From the NCBI GenBank assembly GCA_000467715.1, contig AJFK01000115.1:1-60640 (forward strand): a DNA stretch of 60,640 nt, read 5' to 3'. How positions within the stretch are numbered: the stretch's first letter is position 1; each line of letters starts with the position of its first letter. The translations under genes and the position numbers were made by a program. The notes below the pieces were generated by a model. It did not search any database. It was not told where the DNA came from and saw nothing but the letters and a program-made list of their open reading frames with translations. This DNA comes from Hysterium pulicare CBS 123377 (taxonomy: Eukaryota > Ascomycota > Dothideomycetes > Hysteriales > Hysteriaceae). This document shows, piece after piece, positions 1-11,000 of the stretch.

Positions 1-103
1 AGGGCCAATGTGGCTGAAAAAGACATGCAACTCAAACCAACCAATTCAGTTCAGGAAACTGTTACATAGTACATTTCAGAGTAAATTGAAAATTCTTGAA
101 CAC

Positions 104-2557
104 TCAACCATCCATAATCACAGCTTGATCACCCTTCTTCGCTCCTAACCCTACTTCCCCTTCCGCCTCATCCCTTTTATTCTTCCCCTTCCTCCAAACC
201 CTCGTATCCCTAGGATCAAAGCCCCCCTTCCCCCAAAGCGCCCACTCCGGCGTATCATCCCCCAAATAATCCTCCGGTCTCCAACCCACCACATCTCCAC
301 CCTCCATCCTCGACCCTTCCACACTCCCCTCCCAAAGCTGAAAGAATCTCTCGAAATCAATACGCGTAGCCCACTTCCCCTGCCGTTGAAACCTTGTCTC
401 ATCAGCGAGGAGCACGCAACAAGAATGTGCATGCTCGGCCGCAATCCCGTACTTCAGGTCTCTCGATTTCAGTTCGGCGGCCAACTGCGTGACGAATTCC
501 GCGACCTCGCCGTAGAAAGGTACGTTTTGCATTGTTAAGCCAGCCGAGCCCGCCGCAGAAGTCCCGCAATACGTGACCCCTTTCACTTCTACGAAACCCG
601 GTAGAGCGCGCTCGACGAGGTCGGCGTAGCCTTTTACTTCGTCGGCCATGTTGAAGCCTTTTACGAGGGTGAGGCGGAAGACGGTTCTTTGCTCGAAGCG
701 ACGCGTCTTGAGGATATCCAGACAGGTGGTGAAGCGTTCCCAGAAATCGCGATGGAGGGGACGATCTATTTTCCTGAGAGAGGCTTTATTCGATGCGTCG
801 ATGGAGACGTAGAGTTGGGTTACGGGGACTAGAGTGCGCAGTTGGTCTGGGTGCTGGGCGTTGCAGACTAAGAAGGTAGAAATGCGGTTCTTGTGCATTA
901 TCTTTACGAGATCGTTGATGTGCGGGTAGAAGATAGGTTCGCCGACTAAGGAGAGCGCACAGTGGCGTATTCTCATTGCTTCTTGGAATCGCTCGGCGCG
1001 GACGCCGGGCACTCCTTTCATCATTTTGATTTTCTTATAGTGTGCTGTGGTTATACCATCGAAGATCACTTGGGGTGGATCAGTGATCCAGCGCCATGTG
1101 GTGCCGACAGGATTTGTGCCGTGTCGCCAGCAGAAGACGCATTTGTTAGAGCAGGACAGAGAAGGGGTCGCTTCCATGCAGAGATGGGAAGCGATGCCGT
1201 AGAAGGAGTATTTGTAGCAAGAACCACGGCCCCGGAGCGCGGATTTGGTCCAGCGGCAAATTTTGACGCCGCTGTGAGACCCGATTATAGTGTAGCCCTG
1301 TTTTGTGAGTGAGGCGTAGGTGGGGGATGTTACGGGGACCATTTCTTTAGGGGCTGCGGGAACGGTCGGTATACGTTTGGATATTTTTTTGGTAGTGAAA
1401 TCAATGGGGACGGGAGTCGAGTTGGATGAGTTGGAGGTATTTATCATGCCCCCTATATCTTCGAGATCATCCACACGGCTGGATTTCTGTGGTTTTCGCC
1501 TTCGTGCTTGAGAAGGGCTTTCGACCTCACTGTCTTCCGCAGCCTCTATGTCCTCCTCTTCGTCACTTTCCGCTGGGTCTCCACTGCCCGGTATGCCTTC
1601 ACCCAGGCCACGCCCTGAGCAAATTTCCACGAGCACATCTTGGACCCCTGATTTCCATTCTCTCAATCGTTCTCGGACATCACCCTTCACATCCCCCATA
1701 CCCAACGGAAAGGCCCTCTTCCTTCCCGTCAGCCTTGCCATCCATTTGTCTACTTCCTTTGCCTGAGAACAGAACCCCTCCTCTTCCGTCGGCCAGTCTT
1801 CCTTATCACCAAATCCAAATACCGAATACCCAAGTATGCCAGACAATGGTGCGGTATCGATGCGGAAGTCGTTATGCGTTTCTTGGAGATTCTCGAGGAA
1901 CGTGCTGAGGACGGTATCGATGTTGTAGGTTGGAAGAATGATGATGTAGAAGTATTTGGTGTTGGGTGAGGATTTGGGAGGGCTGATGAAATAGTCATCG
2001 TATTCAACGTAGGAGAGGTCGAGAACTTCTGGTTTCAGAAGCGATGGAGCAGGCTGCTTTTGTTCAAGCCATGTCGATATGTCGATTGAAAGTTCCGAAG
2101 CAAATTTCTCGGTGGTTCCTGAGAGCGATGAGAAGAAAAGTATTGGCTGAACTATATCGGTTGTGTGATCGAAGTTCGAGGTCAGCTTGGGCGCCTTCCT
2201 TGACAACTTTGTGCCTTTTACGGTTTTTGGGTTCCTCCTTGCGTTCTCTCGTGGTATGGCAATAATCGGGTCTTCCGCATGATTATCGCGCTCGGCGATA
2301 GCCTTTTTCAGATTTACGTCGACGGTGGACCATGACGAGTCAACTGCCACGATTGCCTTCCCAGTGGGAGAGCCAGGTATCGGAGACGAAGACACCTTTT
2401 CTCGCTTTCCTCTAAAATATATCGTCAAGCGTATTATGGCCACCAAAGAGACTGCGGAAAGCAGGATGGGTATTCTGTGGGCATGCCATATTGCTAAGAG
2501 TTCTACTTCAATTGTGAGTTTCGCAATCCCAGCTATCCTGGAGAAATTGTAGCTCAC
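104..2557 (-). CDS. TYW1: tRNA 4-demethylwyosine synthase TYW1 (radical SAM, flavodoxin fusion)
   Basis: Single uninterrupted frame of 817 aa. TYW1 condenses N1-methylguanosine-37 of tRNA-Phe with a two-carbon unit from pyruvate, the tricycle-forming step of wybutosine synthesis. An N-terminal hydrophobic stretch (about residues 20-48) suggests a membrane anchor. It is followed by a flavodoxin-like domain with the FMN-loop motif SSLSGTTEKFA (about 143-153), then an acidic linker rich in D/E/S. The radical SAM domain carries CX3CX2C at C469, C473 and C476 (CSNKCVFCWRH), the TYW1 form of the 4Fe-4S ligand motif. GEPIFYPHI and the C-terminal wyosine-base region follow. Length matches fungal TYW1. 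The first ATG of the frame is used because it includes the hydrophobic anchor; a later start would lose it. Family assignment is firm; membrane location is inferred. Confidence 0.95.
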   Translation of the reverse strand: MSYNFSRIAGIAKLTIEVELLAIWHAHRIPILLSAVSLVAIIRLTIYFRGKREKVSSSPIPGSPTGKAIVAVDSSWSTVDVNLKKAIAERDNHAEDPIIAIPRENARRNPKTVKGTKLSRKAPKLTSNFDHTTDIVQPILFFSSLSGTTEKFASELSIDISTWLEQKQPAPSLLKPEVLDLSYVEYDDYFISPPKSSPNTKYFYIIILPTYNIDTVLSTFLENLQETHNDFRIDTAPLSGILGYSVFGFGDKEDWPTEEEGFCSQAKEVDKWMARLTGRKRAFPLGMGDVKGDVRERLREWKSGVQDVLVEICSGRGLGEGIPGSGDPAESDEEEDIEAAEDSEVESPSQARRRKPQKSSRVDDLEDIGGMINTSNSSNSTPVPIDFTTKKISKRIPTVPAAPKEMVPVTSPTYASLTKQGYTIIGSHSGVKICRWTKSALRGRGSCYKYSFYGIASHLCMEATPSLSCSNKCVFCWRHGTNPVGTTWRWITDPPQVIFDGITTAHYKKIKMMKGVPGVRAERFQEAMRIRHCALSLVGEPIFYPHINDLVKIMHKNRISTFLVCNAQHPDQLRTLVPVTQLYVSIDASNKASLRKIDRPLHRDFWERFTTCLDILKTRRFEQRTVFRLTLVKGFNMADEVKGYADLVERALPGFVEVKGVTYCGTSAAGSAGLTMQNVPFYGEVAEFVTQLAAELKSRDLKYGIAAEHAHSCCVLLADETRFQRQGKWATRIDFERFFQLWEGSVEGSRMEGGDVVGWRPEDYLGDDTPEWALWGKGGFDPRDTRVWRKGKNKRDEAEGEVGLGAKKGDQAVIMDG

Positions 2558-3137
2558 CTGCTGGAAGCTCTAATGCAATGCGCTGTGGATTCATTATGTT
2601 GCTCAACACACAATGGGTGCAAGAATTTGTTGGAGTCTGGCCTGCGCATCAACCTCGAAACGACCCTTCTTGGATGGGCGCATACACGATTGAGCTTGGT
2701 GTTATGGAGGTAGATGAGTATCTGGCCCGCGGCAGATGTTAAAGTTATTGCCCGCACGACTTCGGTTATTGCTTGTGTAGGCAAAGTGAAGTTAGAATCC
2801 ATAGAATTGTGAACGACGTGTGGGGTTGACTTTTAGAGTAGTGGGGTGGCCCGACATGCATTATACAGATCACGTGCTTATTTTAACACATCCGGAAGTA
2901 TTCTCTGCATTGCGACGATGGGTTATCAATCTAGGAATGCTTATATGATGGTTTCTATGAAATAGGGGTGCTATCTGGTGTGAACCAACACTACAACCTA
3001 CAAACCCCTCGTGCATTTATCAATGTAAGAAGGTCTTTAACCCTTCCTGCATGGCTTCCCGATACCACCCCAAAAGATTCATGCTTGAAGCATGCAGGAA
3101 TATTGCTACCCAGAAATCACCCACCGCAATTGGACTC
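2558..3137. other. Intergenic region TYW1/PAT1
   Basis: 580 bp upstream of TYW1 and downstream of PAT1, both on the minus strand. It should hold the TYW1 promoter and PAT1 3' UTR. I see no coding potential with family resemblance and no clear repeat. Confidence 0.6.
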
Positions 3138-5807
3138 TCAACCAAGCAACTCAACATCCAAACCTATTGCTCTCATGAAGAGATTCACGTTTCCTAACCT
3201 CACGTTCGACATCTCAGGCGGAAGCGTCTTGCTGACTGTAACTGTGTCCATAACACGATCTTTGACTCCAAGCACCAATCTCTGTTGTTGATCTGGACTT
3301 GCGCCAACACCCATCGCAGCAAGAAACTGCCAGACGTAGATGTCTTCAGTGTCATTAACCGAGCCTGGGAATAGGTATGGAAGAACGGGCTCGATAGCGT
3401 CGAATAACTTGTTATAGAGCGCAGTCCACTGCTCCCATTCAGCAGGCTCTATCTCTGGCACGGATTGCTTGAGTAGTTCTGCCCGCGAGATAAGCATCGT
3501 TAGTAGCGACATGCCAATCTTAGTGCGTGCAACAGTGTGCAAGTTTGTACGGTCTAGGATTAGACCCAGTAAGCCCATAATTATATTTAATGGAGACTCC
3601 GAGATGTGCGTCAAGAGAGGCGGCATGACGGACTGAAGGAAGAGCTCGACTTCTTCGCGTATAGGTCCTGAAAGGGGCTCATCCGGCGTTGCAGTGGCTT
3701 GTGCCACGACAGGAAGGCTGTCAAGGTGCACAACAATCATGGTAAGCACCGTGATCCGCTCTTGCTCGTCAATGTGTCTGAAGATGCGTGGAATAGCTTT
3801 CTTGCCTTTAGCATGGGAGAGGATGGCTACGAATGGATGAGGAGTGAGAGAGCTATGACAGAGTCAGTAAATTGCGGCGCAAAGATACGAGTGGCATTAC
3901 TCACTTCGGATTGATTGGTTCCATGATCTTCAGGTCCTGCCATAGCTTATCGTGAAGGGTTTGAATCTTAGTCTGCCATTCCATGTGCTTTTGGATTGCT
4001 TCAGGGTCACTAGTCTCGTTTACTGATGGTGGCAGTGCCCTCTCATGATCCTCAATCTGCATGAGTGTCGCGTAGAGGCTCTCCACAGTACGCAGGGTAG
4101 CCTTCCGGTCTGTGAGGGACAGACGATGCTGGCTCTTATTCTGTCGATCGCCTATTTCTGGCCGCTTGATATTGAGCAAGGGCTTCGGAGTCTTAGAGTT
4201 ACTGAAAGATATCTTTCCAAGACTTCCTTCTATGACAAGCTGTTTCCCCTTCGGTTTCGCCTTAGCAGCCTCAACGGCTCGTTGAACTTGCTGTTCCATC
4301 CGTTGGCTGTGGTTGTCTGCACCACGATGTTGCCTACGACCAAATCTTCCGTTAGACTGGAAGAGGTACGTTTGAGCAAATTGGTTGGCTGGCTGATGTG
4401 GAGTCTGTCGTGGAGCTCCCCGAATTTGAGTATAAACTTGGTAGTAGAAATCCTCGGCAAGTGCACCTTCTGGCCCTTGTTCATCAGTTCCACCTGTGGC
4501 AGTCATAAGCTGCTGCAATTGAATTCGAGTGATGAAGTTTTTATCTTGCGGAGTCATTAAGCCATTATCTTTGGCTAGCAGAGCAATTTTATGATTCCGT
4601 TTTGCACGTTTGGCATCTTCCAGTAGGAATGCGGCACGTTCTGCTTCAGAGAGATGAAGAAGTTGTTCAGGATGGGTCACAACAGGACCTTGAAAAGATG
4701 GACCTCGACTGTGACCTTGGGATCCACGCGAGAAGTCTCCGGGCCTTTGTGCTGATTGAGACATTGGCTGGCCCTGCCCAGAAAGTCGATTGGGATTCTG
4801 CAAAATCTGCCGAGGTTGGGATGGTGGTCGTTGAGCGGTCTGAGGTGGAGCGGGTCTCTGCTGTTGGCTAGCTTGTTGAGGTTGTTGTGGCTGTTGTGGT
4901 TGTTGAGGTCTTTGCCGTTGCAAGATAGTAGGATGCTGCGGTATTGGAGGGCCCTGTGCAGTTTGAGTAGGCAATTCAGCATGTACTTGCGGTTGAGATC
5001 CGGAGGAAGGCCGCTGGGCACTAGGTTGATGTGGTCGCTGCAGGATTTGGGGAGGACCGGCAAAACCGGCTTGAGGTCCAGGGTATGGGCCCTGAGGCTG
5101 CCGAATTGGTTGTTGTGGGTACGAAGGGATAGGCGGGGGCTGACTAGATTGTGTTGATTGAGCTGGTTGTGCTGGAGTCGGTTTTTTGCTTTGCGCACGC
5201 ATCATTGCCTCGACTTCATCTAAACTCATCATCTTCTTTGCTGGGGCGGCTGCTGAAGCCGCAGGCGGAGCTGCAGCTTGAGCTTCCGGCTGTCTAACTT
5301 GAGCTTGTTGTTTGGGCTTGAGTCCCCAGATGTCTGCCCTGGCTTCCAATTGAGGGATGTAACCGGGGTCCGCATAGCTCTCATATCCAGTTCTTGCAGG
5401 TTTCACGGCTCTCTGAGAGGCACTCTTTTGCTGAGGAGGCTGCCTGGCTTGATAGAGTTTTTGTTCCTCCTCAATGGTATCGGCGATCTTTGATGTTTGG
5501 CCAGCAAAGTCGAAGTCCTTTCCAATGCTCTGCTGCGAAGCAGGTTCAGCTCCGAAGGTATCACTGTTGAAGGCATCGTCGGTCTCGTCGAGTTGGTCGC
5601 CTAGGCCATCGTAGGTATCTTCGAAGTCGATGCTATCCCGTGTTAGCATCAATTGGCTTTACTGTTTCGTGTGACCTACGCATCGTCGTCATCGTCAACG
5701 GGGCCTTTGCCAAGACCAGCAAAGGCGTCGTTTTGTCCAAAGCCTGGCGCTTTTGTTGAATGCCCTCGATCTCTCGGAAGAGTCGTATCAAAGCCGAAGA
5801 ACGACAT
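3138..5807 (-). CDS. PAT1: PAT1 mRNA decapping / P-body scaffold protein
   Basis: Three exons: 5807-5680, 5632-3905 and 3852-3138, giving 856 aa. Introns are 47 and 52 bp (donors GTAGGT and GTGAGT). Pat1 bridges deadenylated mRNA, the Lsm1-7 ring, Dhh1 and Dcp2, promoting decapping and P-body assembly. Exon 1 starts MSFFGFDTTLP, as in fungal Pat1, and splices in phase into an acidic N-terminal segment (DDDDAIDFEDTYDGLGD). A long Pro/Gln-rich low-complexity middle follows, then the helical C-terminal domain. The exon 2-3 junction reconstructs the conserved stretch around AILSHAKGKKAIPRIFRHID, which confirms both the splice and the family. The gene is divergent from the mannosyltransferase across about 700 bp. 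Confidence 0.95.
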
Positions 5808-6505
5808 TGTGGGCTGCGCCCGTCTGTAGGGGTGAGGGACGCGGTCAGGCCACAGGATTCGAAGGTGGATAGCAGGTTGGTGACGGCAGAAGCAAATGGA
5901 TCATGTGTGCCACATCTACACCTGTATTAGTAGCTTTCTTGGGGCCGAAGGTGACTCCACCCGGTGTAAACAAGAGTTATTGCAATGAATGTATGGTTCG
6001 TGTATGGAGGGAGTGTTGGTGTTTTTGACTCCATTCGGTGATGGTTTTATCACATGCGGCACTTGCCGGCCCCGCTATGGACCATTGAATCTAAGCGTTA
6101 CCCTTGCGTCGCCAGTGGGCAACATAGTGGTACGCAAGCCACAATATCCAAGAGAACTAACCACCGTCTCCTTTTCCACTCTGTTTCTTTACTTTTCACA
6201 TCCATCAACCTCTCCACAATTCCTCCTTTTCTCTTTCTTCGCATGCGCCCTTCTCCCTCGCTTCCCACGCTCGCTTCTCGTTAGTTTTAAGGGGACACCT
6301 TTTACACGTGCTTCAGGCTCTCCATCACGGGCTTGAGTAGTACTGGTGAACATTGAACATCCGAAAGCGTCACCCTAGACTTTCAGACACGTCTCCGCGC
6401 CGCCCACTCGGTCAATATAATTCCGAAGTCGACAAGGTGGAGGGCAAAAAGGAGGACTCTGAGAAGAACCGAAGGTTCGAGGAACAGCAACAGTCCGCCG
6501 TCAGC
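5808..6505. promoter_or_regulatory. Divergent intergenic region PAT1 / KRE2-type gene
   Basis: About 700 bp between two divergent start codons, so it must hold both promoters. The part near the mannosyltransferase is CT-rich (about 6160-6260), as is common in fungal core promoters. I see no unambiguous TATA box or operator. Short open frames here have no family resemblance. Confidence 0.5.
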
Positions 6506-7807
6506 ATGGCGGGAACACAGCGGTATCTCCGCTATATCATTTTTGCCCTTATAGTATGGCCCTCAACACGTCAGAAGGTGATTCGCGCTGACAAGCTATA
6601 GTGCTTAATACTCGTATTCTTCATCTCCTCTTCCTCCAGCGTACCATCAACGGCATGGACGGGTGGCAAACCTGTCGATGTCCCTAGCCCATCAACACAG
6701 CCAACAACACCAAATGAGCAGAAACTGCCACCCGCTACAGCCCCGGGAGACCGCATGAATGCTACATTCGTTACACTGGCGCGTAACTCTGATCTTTGGG
6801 AGATTTCGAGATCCATCCGCCAGGTTGAGGATCGCTTCAACCGCAAATTCAACTACGACTGGGTATTCTTGAATGATGATGATTTCAACGACGAATTCAA
6901 GAAGGTCACAACAGCACTGGTATCTGGCAAGACAAAATATGGCAGAATCCCCAAGGAGCACTGGTCCTTCCCCGACTTCATTGACCAAGATCGTGCGGCA
7001 AAGGTCCGTGAAGAGATGAAAGAGAAGAAGATTATTTACGGTGACTCCATTAGCTACAGACATATGTGCCGATACGAGTCTGGGTTTTTCTTCCGCCATC
7101 CGTTGATGCTTGATTACGAGTGGTACTGGCGTGTTGAGCCAAGCGTAGAGCTTTTCTGCGACATCAATTACGACACGTTTAAATTCATGGCGGAGAACAA
7201 GAAGAAATATAGCTTTGTTCTCAGTTTGTACGAATACGTCGAGACGATCCCCACACTCTGGGATGCCACCAAGAATTTCACGGCCGCACACCCCGAACAT
7301 ATTGCAAAGGACAATTCGATGGCATTCCTCAGCGATGATGACGGAAAGAATTACAACCACTGTCATTTCTGGTCCAACTTCGAAATCGGAAACCTCGACT
7401 GGCTCCGCTCCAAAGCGTATATCGACTACTTTGACTCCCTCGATCATGCCGGCGGTTTCTTCTACGAACGTTGGGGCGATGCGCCCGTCCATTCTATTGC
7501 CGCTGCGCTTATGCTCAAGAAAGACGAAATCCACTTCTTCAACGATATCGCCTATTACCATGTCCCTTTTACGCATTGCCCAACCGGCGAGCAGTATCGA
7601 CTGGATCATAAGTGCCACTGCAATCCCAAGGATAACTTCGACTGGAATGGATATTCATGTAAGTATCTCATCATATAAGTGGATATCAAAGTTTCGGCTG
7701 CGCGTCATAGAATTTGCTTACTAACTCTTTCCGAAACATCAGGCACGAACCGCTTCTACGAAGTCAATGGAATGCAAAAGCCAGAGGGGTACGAAAAGGA
7801 GCAATAA
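6506..7807 (+). CDS. Alpha-1,2-mannosyltransferase, GT15 (KRE2/MNT1 family)
   Basis: Three exons: 6506-6553, 6602-7658 and 7743-7807, giving 389 aa. These Golgi type II membrane enzymes add alpha-1,2-mannose from GDP-mannose to O- and N-linked glycans. The first intron lies inside the signal-anchor: joining the exons produces one continuous hydrophobic segment (about residues 9-27), which supports the model. A Ser/Thr/Pro-rich stem follows. The catalytic domain shows [15 protein letters not shown], the family block [16 protein letters not shown] and CHFWSNFEI, with Cys residues near the C-terminus restored by the last splice (YSCTNRFYEV). Length is close to yeast KRE2-family proteins. The specific paralogue cannot be assigned, so no symbol is given. 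A 308-codon antisense frame (6692-7618) is treated as a shadow. Confidence 0.93.
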
Positions 7808-7987
7808 ATCAAACCCCAATTAAATTATGCTTGTAAAATTCCCAACCATAAAGCATTTTTGTCTCCCTAGATTCTACTCGTCTCCCATACCAACAATCCA
7901 TAATATTCCCAACGACATCAGAATCTGACTTCTTCCTTCGCTCCTTAAAGTGCACCGGTATCTACAGGTCAATGGCTGTGGTGGATC

Positions 7988-8089
7988 ATGCGCCCCATTA
8001 CCGTCTTCGTTATTTTTACGGCGGCGCTAGGCTACTGGCTAGCTTCAAGACGAAAAACCGAGTATGAGTACGATTCAGATTATGATTGA
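7988..8089 (+). CDS. Possible micro-ORF: 33-aa single-pass membrane peptide, or a terminal exon
   Basis: An ATG begins 181 bp past the mannosyltransferase stop and encodes MRPITVFVIFTAALGYWLAS, then RRKTEYEYDSDYD and a stop. The layout is one hydrophobic helix, a basic stop-transfer patch and an acidic Tyr-rich tail, a coherent membrane topology rarely seen in random sequence. The same frame is open upstream through GQWLWWI and is preceded by CTACAG, so this could instead be the last exon of a spliced gene or of an alternative transcript of the upstream gene. No family is recognised. Confidence 0.3.
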   Translation: MRPITVFVIFTAALGYWLASRRKTEYEYDSDYD

Positions 8090-11000
8090 GAAACAGAGGC
8101 CAGAAGAACGGAAAAGCACAAGCATAGAAAACTACTTTACTCACAACTCTCTTGTTTGGTTATGCATCGGCACAACTTCATTTCTCGTTGCGGTAGCGGG
8201 AGCTCTGTGGGATTTCGCATCATACAAAAGAAATGGTGCTCGGTGGGCTGGGTTTTGGATTCGGCGTCTTTTTTTTTGGTTGCCCTGACTTTCGGCTTTG
8301 GGAATTGGGTGGGAGGATGATGCACACTTCACTTCTCTTGTATATTCTTAAATAGGGGGTTTAAATTCGGGAGTGTTATAGTGTAGCTCGTGAAATTCAG
8401 GCTTTCTGTTTATCTCTGTTTGAACTTAATTGAATTTTTTGATGTGCCGTGAAGCTGTCTGAGTTGAACTTGACCTCAACCTTAAATTGGGTAGATCTAG
8501 GTGTGTACTTGTAAGCCTGTTTCTTCGCTACCTTGAATTAGAGTTAAAACAAAAGGATAAGATTAGTATGACCCACGACAGCGAAAGCGCTTTGATGCGT
8601 AACACAGAGACCAAATCAGCTATGCGAGAAGAGGTACATGAAGTATATGAACATTGACAGAGGTTTCAGAAGGTAGAAAGCACATCTTCATTCATACCTA
8701 GTGAGAAAATACATACAGATAAATATTCTCCGTACTTGAGTTAGCGAGAACCTGTGGTTGCAACTTGCTATTGATGCTTGCCCCATCTTTTCACCTCTGA
8801 CTGAATATCGATCACAAAATTACTGTCGGTTAGTCGATTAAAGGGTCCTGTATCAGGTTCTGATCTTTGCAAAATTGGCAAATGAGGCTCATTTGAATAA
8901 TGAGCTAAGACTATAAGATTCCCCGTGCACAGAATCTTACGAGCAGCAGAGCTGCGGCTAGGCGTTTAGTCGGAGGTGAAAAGATGGTGTGCTTGGGAAG
9001 TTGGCAGCTTGTTGTTGAAGTTTTCTACTTGACAATGGGAGATAGGGTCGTTGGAGCTGCGAGGTTTCATACAACGTGGGCTCAATTGCGAAGCAATCAC
9101 CAAATTAAGAGTTGAAAATGAATGATTCTGACACTAATACTTGTTCTATCGCTCTAGGTTGAGATTTAAGTGTATTGTGGAATGGTTGCCGATGAACGGT
9201 TCATTTCTTCGTTGAGGATAGAGAAAATGAAGAAGGCCTGCTTTTACCTGGACGACGTGCAAAGTATGAAGAAGAGCTTACTGGAGATGCTGGAAGAATC
9301 GTGTGCTGCAGGGTGAAGAAGTTCAAACTTAATTGTGCGACGAAAAGACCCGCAAAGCTCCTACCCAAATGGTCGTCTACCTTACCCGGAGCGAAACATT
9401 TCAGGCTCAGATATGCGGTTAGGAATTAAACCTAGGAGCGATATCGCCCAGGGAACAGATGCGCCAGTGCTCCTGCTCGGGTCTTAACGGTTTTCCAAGT
9501 ATGGCCTAGAAAAGCTAGTGGGAGTTGGGATAGGATGGGGGTAGCGACGGAGAAGCCGAAATCCTGTTGCAATGATGGATGATGGGTCCCTAACGAACAG
9601 TCTATCCTATCTGTCTCATGACAATTCACCGGTGGATTTATTGATTTTGACGTATTGGGCCTACCGATAATGCTCTTCCAAAAAGCAAAACTCAGCTAGC
9701 AGCGCGGGAAGTAGATGATAGTCCCGCTGAGTTACCTGGATCTCTCCATGCACTTCTTCCATATGCAGGGACACTCCAAGCGATGGGGATCGTGGCAGAA
9801 AGGGAGTGGATAGTGTTAGTCGAGGAATGAATGCAAGACCATGAGTCACTGAATGACCTGGCCATACTTGTCTCGGATCACACGCTCTTGCCATAGTATG
9901 CAGCCAGGGTGACATATCGATAGCGGATGTCCAGATAACCTGCAGGTTCTAGTCAGTGGACGTATGCAAATTTCCGGACACTAGGAATTAGTATGCGGCT
10001 TAAGGCGGCGACCTCGTTGATATGGCATAAGAGAACGGGCGCAATATCCGAGATGACTGTGCATTTGCTCGTCGAATGCATCAGTGCATGTGCCAGACTC
10101 GCGGACAAGGATTCTCCGATGCAGGGATCATCAGCTATCATTACCCACGGGAGGGCATCCTGGATCCGAAGCATGATGGATCGTAGGACGTCCATGTGTC
10201 AGTCCTTAACACTTCTTGAAAACTCATGGAAAATTGATCGAGCCATCAGCCGTTGAACGATCTACCGCCTGAGTGATACAGGTTTCGACAGCCTAGACTT
10301 GATGAGAACGGGTTCGCACTCTTCTCTGACAGTGTTTGACGATTTGTTTCCTGTTGCAACAGTAGCGCAACCTTAAATGCTGAGATTCGAACACCAGCGC
10401 AGCGCTGCTCAAGCGAAAGGTCTGAAATCGATGATGATCAAAGAAATGTTGATTGACAAGTTTGTGGGATTGTATAACCTCATCAGGATGGCGTATGTGG
10501 GGAACTTGTAAGAGATGTGGTGGCCAGACAGGCGCCTGGTCTCACTATCGCCGCCTCGAGTGCGAAGGAAATGATAAACGAGGATGAGCAGAAACGACGA
10601 TATTGCAACGCTACATCATCGGATAGACTCAAATCCTTGAAGATAACAAAAGAAGCCTACTCTGATACCTGTAGACTACTTTTTATGCATTTGCACGTCC
10701 GTAAAGATTGTGTTTTCCTAATAGTAGTTTCCACAATTGTGATCGCGGTATGGTCGCAGAAGGGCGAAAACATTTTTTTCAATCCAGTTGCCGTATTCTA
10801 GAGGTCGCGTGAGATGAAGATTTTCCTTTTTTCCACCAATTCAGCGTTGTGGTCGTCGATGCATGAGGTTGCGAGGTTCATGCCTTCGTTAGATGTTGCT
10901 CTTGAACTGTCGTCAAGAAGCACTATCAGCCAGAGGCCGTGTCCTGATAGTAATTGACCAATCAGATTTGATCATGCGCTGTGTTCCTAACCAATGGCGC

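Noticed and set aside
6692-7618. 308-codon antisense ORF across the mannosyltransferase
   Set aside because: It lies opposite a well-supported conserved exon, has no recognisable domain and is explained by codon bias of the sense strand.
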